A stretch of 64,000 nucleotides of DNA, taken from positions 6,975-70,974 of the forward strand of contig CAJTRI010000016.1 of the NCBI GenBank assembly GCA_910578615.1, written 5' to 3'. Of the stretch, positions 17,533 through 26,534 are shown piece by piece (position 1 is the stretch's first letter; each line of letters opens with the position of its first letter). Both the position numbers and the translations under genes were made by a program. Under the pieces are notes generated by a model, which was not told where the DNA came from, searched no databases, and was given only the letters and a program-made list of their open reading frames with translations. Origin of the DNA: an uncultured Duncaniella sp. GTDB taxonomy: Bacteria; Bacteroidota; Bacteroidia; Bacteroidales; Muribaculaceae.

Positions 17533-18888
17533 TTAGATTCTTACCTTCTTGGCCGATGTTCCGGTCTTGACTATGTATATGCCGGGAGTGAGGTTGTCAG
17601 CATCAACACGTACGCCTTGGAGATTGTAGTATTCCGGTCGGGCATTGCTTTCGGCACCGATGCCTTCTATTCCGGCCACGTTGGAGTAGTCGGAGAACTC
17701 GATACGTATTGTTTTGACCATGGATTCGGTTTCATAGTCTAAGATAGAGCTTTCATAGGAGAGGGGATAGCCGTTAACTTCGTCATAGACGACGGTTCCC
17801 TCGGTGAGTTCTTCAATGAACTCTTCTCCGAACTCGCTGTATTTGAATTCTTCAAAGATGATATATCCGTATGGGTCGTATTTGGTTGTCTCCGTTTCGA
17901 TAAACACGTCCTCAGGTGTGTACTGGGTCTCTGTCACGAGGGTGTAGCTGCCATTGTCGTCAAGCGGTGTATAGGTGGCTATGCCTAACTGAGGCATATC
18001 GCCGTCTTCCTCATCTACGATGACAGGAACCATACGGGCAACGTATTTCTCGGAACCTTCGAAGTATTCTACTGTCAGATTGAAACGGAGTCCGTCTTCC
18101 GGGGATGCCACGTTGGCGGATTTGATGCGGTTGGCCCCGCGCATAAGGTCGTCAATCTGATAGATCTGTCCATCGGTGTTCTCCCATTCGATTTCGGAAT
18201 AAACATAGCCATCTTTCCATGCGAAGCTGATTCCGTCATATGTGAGCTGTGACTCGGTAATGGAAACGGCCTTGCCGTCGGCTCCATAGGTCACATTGAG
18301 TTTGATGGACGGGTCATAGTCCCCGTTGTAGAGAGTGGCTATCTCTACGGATGTGATGTTGCCGGCTTCGTCACGGGTGATGTTGCGGCGGTAGCAGTTG
18401 CCGGCTTTGTTCCATTGGGAGTTCATCCACATCCACTCGTCGTTGGAAGTGATTACTTTCGATAGGCGGGCATCGTATCCGCGTTCGAGCCGTTGTGAGT
18501 TTTCAAAGGTGGTTCCGTCTTCGGAGTATTCGGAGAGCTGTTTGACCAGCATACCGTTCTCGTTGTAGGTGTTGGTTTCCCTTACGGCATCTCCGTCAAC
18601 GGATGTGACGAGGTCTACGGCAGGAAGGCCGGTCTCGGTGTAGGTGGTGTTGTAAGTCTCTTCGAGTCCCCATTCCGTACCCCACCATGAGTATACTTTC
18701 TGTACTGCGGGACACCAGATCTTGTTGGAGGATTCGGCACGGAAGCGTGCTGTCTTCTTGGCATTGGTGCCGGCCTCAGTGGCGGCGGTTGTCTTTCGGG
18801 GATTGAAGAGACCGGGTGACTTGTGGCCGGATGCGGCGCATGTGAGTCCTACCCCTAAGGCGAGGGCCAGAAGTGTAAAATTTTTCAT
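17533..18888 (-). CDS. Secreted beta-rich protein with C-terminal sorting-type domain
   Basis: 451 residues from the ATG at 18888, chosen because the hydrophobic signal peptide begins there ('MKNFTLLALALGVGLTCAASG'). Much of the protein consists of short beta strands with repeated patterns such as 'Y.E.G......Y..DG..', recalling beta-sheet repeat proteins. The last ~35 residues ('EYYNLQGVRVDADNLTPGIY' and 'IVKTG...KKVRI') match the C-terminal domain used in Bacteroidetes for type IX secretion or surface attachment. Function unknown. A -7 box TAACTTTG lies on the minus strand at 18939-18932. Confidence 0.75.
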   Translation of the reverse strand: MKNFTLLALALGVGLTCAASGHKSPGLFNPRKTTAATEAGTNAKKTARFRAESSNKIWCPAVQKVYSWWGTEWGLEETYNTTYTETGLPAVDLVTSVDGDAVRETNTYNENGMLVKQLSEYSEDGTTFENSQRLERGYDARLSKVITSNDEWMWMNSQWNKAGNCYRRNITRDEAGNITSVEIATLYNGDYDPSIKLNVTYGADGKAVSITESQLTYDGISFAWKDGYVYSEIEWENTDGQIYQIDDLMRGANRIKSANVASPEDGLRFNLTVEYFEGSEKYVARMVPVIVDEEDGDMPQLGIATYTPLDDNGSYTLVTETQYTPEDVFIETETTKYDPYGYIIFEEFKYSEFGEEFIEELTEGTVVYDEVNGYPLSYESSILDYETESMVKTIRIEFSDYSNVAGIEGIGAESNARPEYYNLQGVRVDADNLTPGIYIVKTGTSAKKVRI

Positions 18889-18931
18889 AGGCGAAATTGG
18901 CATTAATGTTGGATTCTTGATATTGTGATTG

Positions 18932-18939
18932 CAAAGTTA
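18932..18939 (-). promoter_or_regulatory. -7 element for secreted-protein gene
   Basis: TAACTTTG on the minus strand, about 45 bases upstream of the ATG at 18888. A -33 TTTG at the right distance is not present. Confidence 0.45.
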
Positions 18940-19002
18940 CATCAAAATAAGTTGAAATCCTAACATTTTGTCAACGAAAAAGGGATAGGAATAAAATTAT
19001 GT

Positions 19003-19644
19003 TCAGAGCTGGCCGAGTTCGATCATGGTGGCCACGCGTTCGATTATGGCGTCTTTTCGGTCAGTCTCAGGTTTGTAGGATGTTTTGAGGTTTACTCCGA
19101 AGAAGCGACCGAAAGTCTGCCAGAATCCGGCGCGGAAGGAACCTAAGAAAGCTTTAAGGATATTGTAGCTTGACTGGTTTGTCTCGCGATTGATGAGCTT
19201 TATGAGCATCTGGGCCTGGCTCTTGGTGAATTTTTTGAGTACGGGTTTGTATTGCTCGAATACGGCGCCTTCCATCTTTTTGAGGTGGTCTTCGCGTTCT
19301 TTCTGTGTCGGAAATGTCTCGATATACTCGTAGGTCTCTATGAGGGTCTCGCAGATGAGTTTGGCGTAGGGAAGTGTCTTGCGGACATCGCGCACGGTCT
19401 TCCAATAGAATTCTTCCTCTTTCTTGTTTTTGAATTTAAGAGGAGGGTAGACGGTGACTTCGGACAGCACGAGCATTAGCCGGTCTTGTCCGATAGAGTC
19501 TTGGAAGAAATAGTATCCTTGTAACGGTTTCTTGCGTCCTCTGCCGGATTCGATTTCCTCGGCCGAGGGTATGTCGGACTGCGCCATGACGTATCCCGTC
19601 CCTGACGCGAGCAGAAACAGTATGAGGATGAATATATGTCGCAT
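19003..19644 (-). CDS. DUF4294 family secreted protein
   Basis: 213 residues from the ATG at 19644, where the signal peptide starts ('MRHIFILILFLLASGTGYVM', cleavage after 'AQ'). The mature part contains the DUF4294 block: 'VYPPLKFKNKKEEEFYWKTV', 'TLPYAKLICETLIETYEYIE' and 'NQSSYNILKAFLGSFRAGFW', mostly helical. The family is found in Bacteroidetes and has no known function. The C-terminus 'ERVATMIELGQL' is the usual end. It is not clearly in an operon; a long inverted repeat lies upstream. Confidence 0.85.
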   Translation of the reverse strand: MRHIFILILFLLASGTGYVMAQSDIPSAEEIESGRGRKKPLQGYYFFQDSIGQDRLMLVLSEVTVYPPLKFKNKKEEEFYWKTVRDVRKTLPYAKLICETLIETYEYIETFPTQKEREDHLKKMEGAVFEQYKPVLKKFTKSQAQMLIKLINRETNQSSYNILKAFLGSFRAGFWQTFGRFFGVNLKTSYKPETDRKDAIIERVATMIELGQL

Positions 19645-19740
19645 TCCTGAAAGCATATTTGATTATAACGTATGCCGGCAGTCGTTTATTGTGCAGGTTT
19701 TTGAAGGAGTCCGGGCCATGGTTGAAGTGTCGGGACAGGA

Positions 19741-19815
19741 ACTATGACGGTGTGTCAGAATCTTCCAAGCTTCCTTCTGGTTGCAGGATGAGGTCTGACA
19801 CACCGCCGTCATAGT
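19741..19815 (-). terminator. Long inverted repeat with 19-bp arms
   Basis: ACTATGACGG-TGTGTCAGA (19741-19759) pairs with 19794-19815, with small bulges, around a 34-base loop. It is downstream of the leftward metallo-beta-lactamase-fold gene and may terminate it; there is no obvious U tract. Confidence 0.5.
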
Positions 19816-19867
19816 GTATGGCTTTTCGGTGGTTCTGCCGTATGGGCAGGGTCGGATACGGTCATGT

Positions 19868-20596
19868 TCAGCCTATATCGACACTCATGCCGGGTTTGTC
19901 AAGACAGTGGCATTCGGCTTTGCTTCCCTCCGGGATATACTCCGAGAAGTCGCAGGCTTTTTGTGGTTCGCCCCAGAAGTGCATCGGGAAGAAGTATCTG
20001 ACATCGATCTTGTCGAGAAACAGGCGTGCTCCACGAGCGAAGTCAGCTCCCATACGGGCATCGACAGGGAACATTACTATATCCATCTTCGGATACTTAG
20101 CGGCTATGCGGTCGATGATGGTGACGAAACGGCTTTCAGCCTTGGCCACCTCGCGTTCGGTTGATTCTTCCTTCCAGTGCCAGTCGTTGAGGTCTCCGGC
20201 ATGGAATATGACGGTTCCGTCCCTGAGAGTTATGGCATAGCTGACACCGGCGTCCGTAGACCCGCAGGCCTCGATGCGGTCTATGCCGGGGACTGACTCG
20301 ACAATGTCTCCGTCTGACATCCATGCCACCTGTATGCCTTCCTTGGGGACGAGCCGGGAGAAAATGTCGTTGGAGAGGACATAGATTCTTTTGTGGTCTT
20401 GTGCGAGTTCGAATATCGAGGTGTTGAAGTGGTCGGGATGATGGTGGGTGACGAAGAAAACCACAGGGGTGTCCTCGTTGTCATGCAGAATCTTTTTGAG
20501 TTTCTTGTCGGGATCCTTGTAGTAGTCAAATACCATTATTGCGGCAGGTGTCGTTATCGCGAACCCGCTGTGGTCAAGATATGTAACCTTTTTCAT
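19868..20596 (-). CDS. MBL-fold metallo-hydrolase (UlaG-like)
   Basis: 242 residues. The zinc-binding motif 'THHHPDHFN' places HxHxDH at residues 51-56; further ligands are likely in 'FHAGDLNDW' (about 135) and 'FPMHFWG' (about 215). The N-terminal 'VTYLDHSGFAI' is typical of the UlaG-like branch of the metallo-beta-lactamase fold. Members hydrolyse varied esters or lactones; the substrate here is unknown. Single gene, leftward, just downstream of metF. Confidence 0.85.
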   Translation of the reverse strand: MKKVTYLDHSGFAITTPAAIMVFDYYKDPDKKLKKILHDNEDTPVVFFVTHHHPDHFNTSIFELAQDHKRIYVLSNDIFSRLVPKEGIQVAWMSDGDIVESVPGIDRIEACGSTDAGVSYAITLRDGTVIFHAGDLNDWHWKEESTEREVAKAESRFVTIIDRIAAKYPKMDIVMFPVDARMGADFARGARLFLDKIDVRYFFPMHFWGEPQKACDFSEYIPEGSKAECHCLDKPGMSVDIG

Positions 20597-20669
20597 AGGG
20601 CGTAAGATATTGTTTACCCTATTTTAACGCCCCGGCGGATGCAAAAGTTTCCGACCCCTGCGGGCGCGG

Positions 20670-21623
20670 TCAGTATATCTCCTTAGCCACCCTGCGTACA
20701 GAGTCGGTTGCCATCAGTGTGTAGAAGTGGATTGACGGCACCCCTCCGGCCATCAGGTCACGGCATTGGGCGATACACCATTCCACGCCTGCCTCTCTGG
20801 CATCGGCGTCGGTGCGGCATTTGCGCAATTCGGCTGCGAAAGCCTCCGGGATGTCGCTGCGGAACACTCGCGGCAGCACCGTCAGCTGGCTCATGGTCAC
20901 CACCGGCTTTATGCCCGGGATTATCGGGACGTTTATCCCGGCCTGACGGCATCGCTCCACAAAGGAATAGTATTTCTCGTTGTCAAAGAACATCTGGGTG
21001 ACCAGATAGTCGGCTCCGGCGTCAACTTTTGCTTTGGCATACCGCAGGTCGCTTTCCATGTTGGGGGCGGCTTCGTGTTTTTCGGGATAACAAGCCATGC
21101 CGTAGCTGAACGGGGTGGCGTTTGGCTCGAAACGGACTCCGTCGTGATAGATGCCACGGTTGAAGTCGTTGACCTGGGCTTGGAGATCGGATGCGTGGAG
21201 GTTGACCACGCGCGGGTCTGACGACTTGTCGGGGCCTTTGGCGTCTCCTTGCAGCAGGAGCAGGTCGTGGACTCCGAGAAAGTTCAGGTCTATGAGCGCA
21301 TATTCTGTCTCGTCACGTGTGAATCCTTTGCAGATGATGTGGGGGACGGCTGTGATGCCGTATCTGTTTTGCACGGCTGACGCGATCGCCACTGTCCCGG
21401 GACGCTTTTTTACCTTGTTCTTGACTATCGTGCCGTCAGGATTCTCGCGATATTCGATTTCCGAGCGGTGGGAAGTGATATTGATATATCGAGGGTCAAA
21501 TTCCCTGAGCTTGTCTACGATTGAATATACGCGCTCTATGTCGTTGCCTTTAAGCGGAGGCAGAATCTCGAAGGAGAATGCCGTCCGTCCGTGTGTGTTT
21601 TTTAAGTGGTCAATGACTCTCAT
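20670..21623 (-). CDS. metF: Methylenetetrahydrofolate reductase
   Basis: 317 residues from the ATG at 21623. This start is chosen because a full promoter ends at 21650, leaving a leader of about 20 bases, and because the family N-terminus ('RTAFSFEILPPLKG', with the conserved Glu) follows. Upstream in-frame ATGs would lie at or before the transcription start. Other motifs: 'INITSHRSE', 'YGITAVPHIICKGFTRDE', 'LLLLQGDAKGPDK', 'GADYLVTQMFFDNEKYYSFV', 'PIIPGIKPV'. It reduces methylene-THF to methyl-THF for methionine synthesis. Confidence 0.95.
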   Translation of the reverse strand: MRVIDHLKNTHGRTAFSFEILPPLKGNDIERVYSIVDKLREFDPRYINITSHRSEIEYRENPDGTIVKNKVKKRPGTVAIASAVQNRYGITAVPHIICKGFTRDETEYALIDLNFLGVHDLLLLQGDAKGPDKSSDPRVVNLHASDLQAQVNDFNRGIYHDGVRFEPNATPFSYGMACYPEKHEAAPNMESDLRYAKAKVDAGADYLVTQMFFDNEKYYSFVERCRQAGINVPIIPGIKPVVTMSQLTVLPRVFRSDIPEAFAAELRKCRTDADAREAGVEWCIAQCRDLMAGGVPSIHFYTLMATDSVRRVAKEIY

Positions 21624-21649
21624 AGTTGCGTGCATGATGTGAATGGTTG

Positions 21650-21681
21650 CAAAATTAATCTTTTCCATGTGTCCGGCCAAA
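21650..21681 (-). promoter_or_regulatory. metF promoter
   Basis: On the minus strand TTTG (21681-21678), 20 bases, TAATTTTG (21657-21650): a complete Bacteroidetes consensus, 27 bases before the metF ATG. Confidence 0.8.
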
Positions 21682-21772
21682 AAAATGGAGGTTTTTTCAA
21701 TTATATACGTTGAAACCGTAGCCTTTGGCGTCCGGCGGGAGTCTGGATGAGGCGGGGGACTGCCATGTAGAA

Positions 21773-21808
21773 GCCCCGCCTTTCGGTTGTCTCAACTTCG
21801 GGCGGGGC
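21773..21808 (-). terminator. GC-rich hairpin downstream of yraN
   Basis: GCCCCGCC (21773-21780) pairs with GGCGGGGC (21801-21808). It lies between yraN and metF; with the palindrome at 21864-21906 it forms the 3' region of the obg-yraN operon. Confidence 0.5.
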
Positions 21809-21863
21809 AAATCTTTACTCAATCACTTATGAGAACTTTTGAGTTCGTTTAATTATCCGAATG

Positions 21864-21906
21864 CAAAATTAGGTATTTCCGGCAATGGGGGAAATACCTA
21901 ATTTTG
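21864..21906. repeat. Perfect 17-bp inverted repeat
   Basis: CAAAATTAGGTATTTCC (21864-21880) and its exact complement (21890-21906) around a 9-base loop. Both outer ends read as TAATTTTG pointing outward, the form of a -7 promoter box on each strand. No rightward gene follows, so it may be a terminator or a dispersed palindrome rather than a promoter pair. Confidence 0.7.
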
Positions 21907-21965
21907 AGGATTTTTCATGCCTTTCCGGGCTTGGAGGTAATCAAAAAGAGGTAGAAAGAGTAGAT

Positions 21966-22337
21966 TCAACGTGTTGAAAGAGGCGGTAGAAAGGCATCGG
22001 GTATATGCTCGACGGTGTGGCCTGTGGCGGGTGTGCCTATTACGATGATGATGTCAAAACGCGGTTCGAGCGGGATGTCGTTGTCTCGCAGATAGGCATC
22101 GGCGGCACGCACCATACGGGCATGTTTGCGGTTGTCAACGGCTTCGAGCGGGTCGGCGAAGTCGGAGGAACGGGTCTTGACTTCCACGAAGCAGACCAAA
22201 TCGTCCTTGAAAGCTATGAAGTCGATTTCCACTCCTCCCATTCTGGCGTTTTCGACACCTATGGCGTAGCCGAGTGAGAGAAGATGTTCGCGGGCTATCC
22301 GCTCACCCCATTCGCCGAGCTGGTTGTGGCGTGCCAT
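21966..22337 (-). CDS. YraN/UPF0102 family predicted endonuclease
   Basis: 123 residues, normal length for UPF0102. The PD-(D/E)XK-like core is visible: 'GEWGERIAREHLLSLGY', 'GVEIDFIAFKDDLVCFVEVK' (Asp, then Glu-x-Lys) and 'RKHARMVRAADAYL'. The biological role is unclear, although the family is often linked to DNA processing. Its ATG overlaps the obg stop codon by one base (TGATG), so it is the last gene of the leftward operon. Confidence 0.9.
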   Translation of the reverse strand: MARHNQLGEWGERIAREHLLSLGYAIGVENARMGGVEIDFIAFKDDLVCFVEVKTRSSDFADPLEAVDNRKHARMVRAADAYLRDNDIPLEPRFDIIIVIGTPATGHTVEHIPDAFLPPLSTR

Positions 22338-23533
22338 CAGAGGTCTCGGTAATCGTCCTCGTCAAGCATTTCGTAGCCGTAGTCCTCGCCTTCGAGGTCT
22401 TCGTCCTCCCAGTCTTCCTCCATCTCTTCCTCGTCAGGCTGGGTGGGAATGTTCTCAAAGATAAACTCGTCTTCCTCGCGGACACGGTGGTGTCCGTCAA
22501 GGGGGCGGTGGGTGATCGGTGAGGCCTCAATGCGGTTGTGTTCGTCTGTAATCTCGGCCCACAGGATGTCTTTAAGCTCTGTGATGCCCTGCCCGGTCAC
22601 GGCAGAGATGAAGATGTGGGGGAGCCCTTCCGGGAGGGTGGCGGTTATCTCGCTGATGAGTTCTTCATCGAGCATGTCGCTTTTGGAGATGGCGAGGACG
22701 CGGGGCTTGTCGGCAAGCTGGGGATTGAACTGTTCAAGCTCGGAGGAGAGTATCTCGTACTGGCGGTTGATGTCATCGGCGTCAGCGGGAACCATGAAGA
22801 GTAGGACTGCATTGCGCTCGATGTGACGCAGGAACCTGAGTCCGAGGCCTTTGCCCTCGCTGGCGCCCTCGATGATTCCGGGGATGTCGGCCATGACAAA
22901 GGATCGGTCGCCGCGATAGGAGACGATGCCGAGCTGTGGCTCCATTGTCGTGAAGGGGTAGTCGGCTATCTTTGGGCGTGCGGCCGATATCGCGGACAGG
23001 AGTGTGGATTTTCCCGCGTTAGGGAAACCGACAAGGCCTACATCGGCAAGGAGTTTCAGCTCCATTATGATTGATTTCTCAATGGATGGTTCGCCCGGCT
23101 GGGCATATCGGGGGGTGCGGTTGGTGGGGCTTTTGAAGTGCCAGTTTCCGAGGCCTCCTCGACCTCCTCGGAGGAGTTTCACCTCTTCGCCGTCTCCTGT
23201 GACCTCGCAGAGGAATTCGCCTGTCTCGGCGTCAAACACCACCGTGCCGCACGGCACGTCAACAATCACGTCGTCACCGTCTTTTCCGAAAGACCGTCCG
23301 CCCGATCCGCTCTGGCCGTTTCCGGCGAAGATATGGCGGCGGTAGCGTAGAGGCAGAAGAGTCCACATGTGTGAGTTGCCTCGGAGGATTATGTGTCCGC
23401 CTCGTCCGCCGTCGCCCCCGTCAGGGCCTCCTTTGGGGACATATTTGGCACGGTGGAAGTGGCGCGAGCCGGCGCCCCCTTTGCCTGAGCGACAGAGGAC
23501 TTTTACGTAGTCTATGAAGTTGGAGTCTGCCAT
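22337..23533 (-). CDS. obg: GTPase ObgE
   Basis: 398 residues from the ATG at 23533, where the Obg N-terminus starts ('[15 protein letters not shown]'); an in-frame extension to 23602 is not family-like. Domains: the Gly-rich Obg fold (1-~160), then the G domain with G1 '[11 protein letters not shown]', switch/G3 '[20 protein letters not shown]', G4 'ISKSD', and a very acidic C-terminal tail of about 45 residues. Obg is an essential ribosome-associated GTPase. Here it follows the nonulosonic-acid genes with a 96-base gap. Confidence 0.95.
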   Translation of the reverse strand: MADSNFIDYVKVLCRSGKGGAGSRHFHRAKYVPKGGPDGGDGGRGGHIILRGNSHMWTLLPLRYRRHIFAGNGQSGSGGRSFGKDGDDVIVDVPCGTVVFDAETGEFLCEVTGDGEEVKLLRGGRGGLGNWHFKSPTNRTPRYAQPGEPSIEKSIIMELKLLADVGLVGFPNAGKSTLLSAISAARPKIADYPFTTMEPQLGIVSYRGDRSFVMADIPGIIEGASEGKGLGLRFLRHIERNAVLLFMVPADADDINRQYEILSSELEQFNPQLADKPRVLAISKSDMLDEELISEITATLPEGLPHIFISAVTGQGITELKDILWAEITDEHNRIEASPITHRPLDGHHRVREEDEFIFENIPTQPDEEEMEEDWEDEDLEGEDYGYEMLDEDDYRDL

Positions 23534-23629
23534 ATATTCTTGTATGAAAAGGTGAGTGTATGGTATGGGATGGAAACGTGTGGTCTCGCCCTTGTTAAAC
23601 AAATCCGGGAAGTGGTTTGATCAAAGCCG

Positions 23630-24676
23630 TTATCGGTTGTATTGCCTGATGGTTTCCATGAGCCGGCAGGCATGGGCATAATCGGCGGGGGAGCCTATAT
23701 CTATCCATGTCCCGGAGATGGGAAAGAATGTGACCTTCCCGCCTTTGTCTATCGTTGATTCGATGAGGTCGGTGGCGTCTGTTCGTTCGTCGGCCGGAAG
23801 CTCGCGCAGAAGCCGGTTTGAGATTATGTATATGCCGGCGTTGGCATAGTAGGAGTATGATGGTTTCTCTTCAAGAGATCTTACCTCCGCCCCGTCCGTG
23901 GTGAGTATGGCATAGGGGACGGATATATTGTATGGGATGGCTGCGATGGTTATGTCGGCTTTCTCGGAAAGATGGCGGAGATACATCTCCTCGAACGATA
24001 CGGTGGTGAGGAGGTCTGAGTTCATCACTATGGTGTTTCCCTCTTCGGGAATCTCGCACAGGGCGGCTGACCCTATGGTGCCGAGCGGTGACGGCTCACG
24101 GACGCACTTGACGCTGACCCCTGCGACGGGGGTGGAGAAGTGGGATTCGATTTTTTCTGCAAGGTAGTTCACGGTCACCGATATGTCAGTCACTCCGGCC
24201 ATGGCGAGAGCCGTGACGTTGTGGTCTATTATCGGGCGTCCCCCTACCGGCAGGAGCGGTTTAGGAGTATCGATGGTGAGCGGGCGTAATCGTTCACCCT
24301 TTCCGCCAGCCATAAGTATGGCGCTGACAGGGAGAAGGGATGATGTCACCTGTGTGTCTATCATGCGGGTGATCCTTCCTTCATTGTCAAGCACGGGTAT
24401 GAGCCGTATATTGAGAGAGCGGAGTTCCCTGATCGTGGCCACGGCATCGGAGCCTTCGGTTATGAAGCGGAAGTCTCGTCTCATGGCATCGGCCACGGGG
24501 GCTGTCAGCGGTGTGCCGCGCAGAATGGAGCGGCGAATGTCGCCGTCGGTGAGAGTCCCGGTCATTCGGCCCTCGGAGTCGGTGACGAGCAGTGTCATGG
24601 CCTCGCCCGAGAGGCTGTTGATTTTCCCAAGCGCGTCAGTGACGGAGGCGGACTGTTGTATGATGTGGCGCTTCAT
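23630..24676 (-). CDS. CBS-domain sugar nucleotidyltransferase (PtmE/LegX-like)
   Basis: 348 residues. Residues 1-~115 form two CBS motifs ('LVTDSEGRMTGTLTDGDIRR', 'RLIPVLDNEGRITRMID'). Residues ~118-348 are an NTP transferase: 'AILMAGGKGERLRPLTIDTP' holds the nucleotide-binding signature and 'KPLLPVGGRPIIDH' follows. The CBS-plus-NTP-transferase layout is that of PtmE/LegX, which makes GDP-glucosamine at the start of the legionaminic acid route in Campylobacter. ATG overlaps the neuA-like stop (ATGA). Substrate and nucleotide are inferred from layout and neighbours only. Confidence 0.8.
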   Translation of the reverse strand: MKRHIIQQSASVTDALGKINSLSGEAMTLLVTDSEGRMTGTLTDGDIRRSILRGTPLTAPVADAMRRDFRFITEGSDAVATIRELRSLNIRLIPVLDNEGRITRMIDTQVTSSLLPVSAILMAGGKGERLRPLTIDTPKPLLPVGGRPIIDHNVTALAMAGVTDISVTVNYLAEKIESHFSTPVAGVSVKCVREPSPLGTIGSAALCEIPEEGNTIVMNSDLLTTVSFEEMYLRHLSEKADITIAAIPYNISVPYAILTTDGAEVRSLEEKPSYSYYANAGIYIISNRLLRELPADERTDATDLIESTIDKGGKVTFFPISGTWIDIGSPADYAHACRLMETIRQYNR

Positions 24677-25362
24677 TTTTCCATAAGTTTTTCCATGACC
24701 AGCCAGTCAAGCGGTGTGTCGAGATCGACCGACCTTTCACGCGGCATCACGTAGGGGATGCGTCGTGGAAACGCGCCGAGCGGCATACGCCGTATGGAGG
24801 CGGGGTTGATGACATAGACGGCACCGTTGAACTGGTAGGCCGGCGGTGCGTCCTGACGTCGGGTGAAGAGTCCGTCGCCTTTTGATACATGAAGAGAGCC
24901 GTCAGCCCCAGATGTCTCGAAGCAGTCATAATAAGGATTGCAGGCTGCGGGAGTGACTGACACGACCATGTCGATATCCGGGGTGTAGAGAGACAGGCAT
25001 TCACGCACATCCTCGACGGTGCGCAGCGGGGAGGTGGGTTGGAGGAGGACTAACTTTTCATATCGTATACCATGACCGTCGGCAAAGTCCATGGCGTCAA
25101 GAATGACCTCGCGAGAGCCGGTGTTGTCAGCGCCGAGACTCTCCGGGCGGCGGTACGGGACTTTCAAGCCGGTCTCACCGGCCACGGCACGTATCTCGTC
25201 ATCGTCGGTGGAGACAATGATATGGGAGTCGGGAGCCATGGCGCGTGCCACGTCTATGGAGTAGTGGATGAGCGGGCGTCCGGCCAAAGGCTTTATGTTC
25301 TTTCGCGGAATGCCCTTGCTCCCGCCACGCGCCGGAATTATATAGAGTGTGTCGGCGGTCAT
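24673..25362 (-). CDS. neuA: CMP-nonulosonate cytidylyltransferase (NeuA/LegF type)
   Basis: 229 residues. 'IIPARGGSKGIPRKNIKPLA' at the N-terminus is the CTP-binding signature of acylneuraminate cytidylyltransferases; 'LQPTSPLRT' and 'YQFNGAVYVIN' are further family motifs. It should join CTP to a 9-carbon sugar acid to give the CMP-activated donor for surface glycans. Overlaps both neighbours by four bases, so the three genes form one translational unit. The exact sugar (sialic, legionaminic, other) cannot be told from sequence alone, and the gene symbol is by family. Confidence 0.88.
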   Translation of the reverse strand: MTADTLYIIPARGGSKGIPRKNIKPLAGRPLIHYSIDVARAMAPDSHIIVSTDDDEIRAVAGETGLKVPYRRPESLGADNTGSREVILDAMDFADGHGIRYEKLVLLQPTSPLRTVEDVRECLSLYTPDIDMVVSVTPAACNPYYDCFETSGADGSLHVSKGDGLFTRRQDAPPAYQFNGAVYVINPASIRRMPLGAFPRRIPYVMPRERSVDLDTPLDWLVMEKLMEK

Positions 25363-26513
25363 AGGTCGTGAAATTTCTTTGTGCGGAGGGTTTCGAGAGG
25401 TGTTTCGGCTATGGCTTTGACCATGATGCCGAGAGTGTCAGGACGCGCATATGGGTTTTTGCATCTACGTGCGTTTGCGCGGGCTTCGGCTGAGAGCGCT
25501 CGTGATATGGCGGCCGAGATATCGTCTGCCGAGTCGCCACAGTGTATGACCGAGTCTGAACACAGGCGTCCGCGCTGGCGGATCCCTATGTCTACGGTAG
25601 GGATTCCCATTGACGGGACTTCCACGATGCCGCTTGACGAATTGCCCACTACCGCGCTGACACAGCGCAGGGCGGAGAGATAGCGAAGCTTACCCAGTGA
25701 GGGAATCACCCTTACTCTATCCCGGTTGCGTAAGGCGTATTCCTCGATTAGGTCTATTATTACCTTCCCGCGCGCATCGTTGTTGGGGTAGGTGATAATC
25801 ACGTTTGACTCCGGGAAGCGGTCAAGCGCATCAAGGAGCGCTTTACATCTGGCTGCGATGTCGCCGTCATCCAGAGTGGCCGGATGATAGGTGACCAGCA
25901 GGGAGCCGTCAGGGAGGGTTATTCCTACTGAGTCTTCAAGTTCACGGCGTGAGAGCAGGGGGGTGTGGAGTATGTTGTATACCCCTATGGCCCCTGTGTT
26001 TATCACTCTTGACGGATCCTCGCCCATCGCTATGACGCGGCGTCGGTAAGGCTCTGTCGCGGTGAGATGGAGCGCTGACATCTTGGTGACGGCATGGCGG
26101 ATGGAATCGTCTACGGCGCCTTCTGATATTTCTCCCCCGGCAATATGGACTATGGGTATGCGCAGCATCAATGCGGCAGTGGCAGTGGCCAGCATCTCGA
26201 ACCTGTCGCCGAGAATCACTATCATGTCGGGGGCAACGGAGGCCAGCTCATGCGCCATGGCGGTCATGCACGCTGCCATGGAGTCGACCGTCCCAAGCGG
26301 AGTGTCTGTTCCGGGTGGCATTGTCACACGGCGGGGAGAGGGAAAGCCATCGGCTATGATTTCGTCGATGGTGTTGCCGTAACGCGGGAAGAGGTGCATA
26401 TTTGTAGCCAGTATCTCCACCCGGCAGTCGGCACGTGCGGCCAAGGCGCGTGCCACCGGGCTGAGAAGTCCCCAGTCTGCACGCGTGCCTGTCGCTATGG
26501 CTATTGTTCTCAT
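25359..26513 (-). CDS. neuC: NDP-sugar 2-epimerase, hydrolysing (NeuC/LegG type)
   Basis: 384 residues, GT-B-like epimerase fold. Motifs: 'ATGTRADWGLLSPV' at the N-terminus, 'VILGDRFEML', 'HIAGGEISEGAVDDSIRHA', 'VVGNSSSGIVEVPS' and 'VDIGIRQRGR'. NeuC converts UDP-GlcNAc to ManNAc; LegG acts on UDP-diNAc-bacillosamine or GDP-linked equivalents. The next gene overlaps by four bases. No NeuB/LegI synthase is present in the window, so the pathway is incomplete here. Confidence 0.88.
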   Translation of the reverse strand: MRTIAIATGTRADWGLLSPVARALAARADCRVEILATNMHLFPRYGNTIDEIIADGFPSPRRVTMPPGTDTPLGTVDSMAACMTAMAHELASVAPDMIVILGDRFEMLATATAALMLRIPIVHIAGGEISEGAVDDSIRHAVTKMSALHLTATEPYRRRVIAMGEDPSRVINTGAIGVYNILHTPLLSRRELEDSVGITLPDGSLLVTYHPATLDDGDIAARCKALLDALDRFPESNVIITYPNNDARGKVIIDLIEEYALRNRDRVRVIPSLGKLRYLSALRCVSAVVGNSSSGIVEVPSMGIPTVDIGIRQRGRLCSDSVIHCGDSADDISAAISRALSAEARANARRCKNPYARPDTLGIMVKAIAETPLETLRTKKFHDL

Positions 26514-26534
26514 CCGTCTTATAGAAATAAAATG

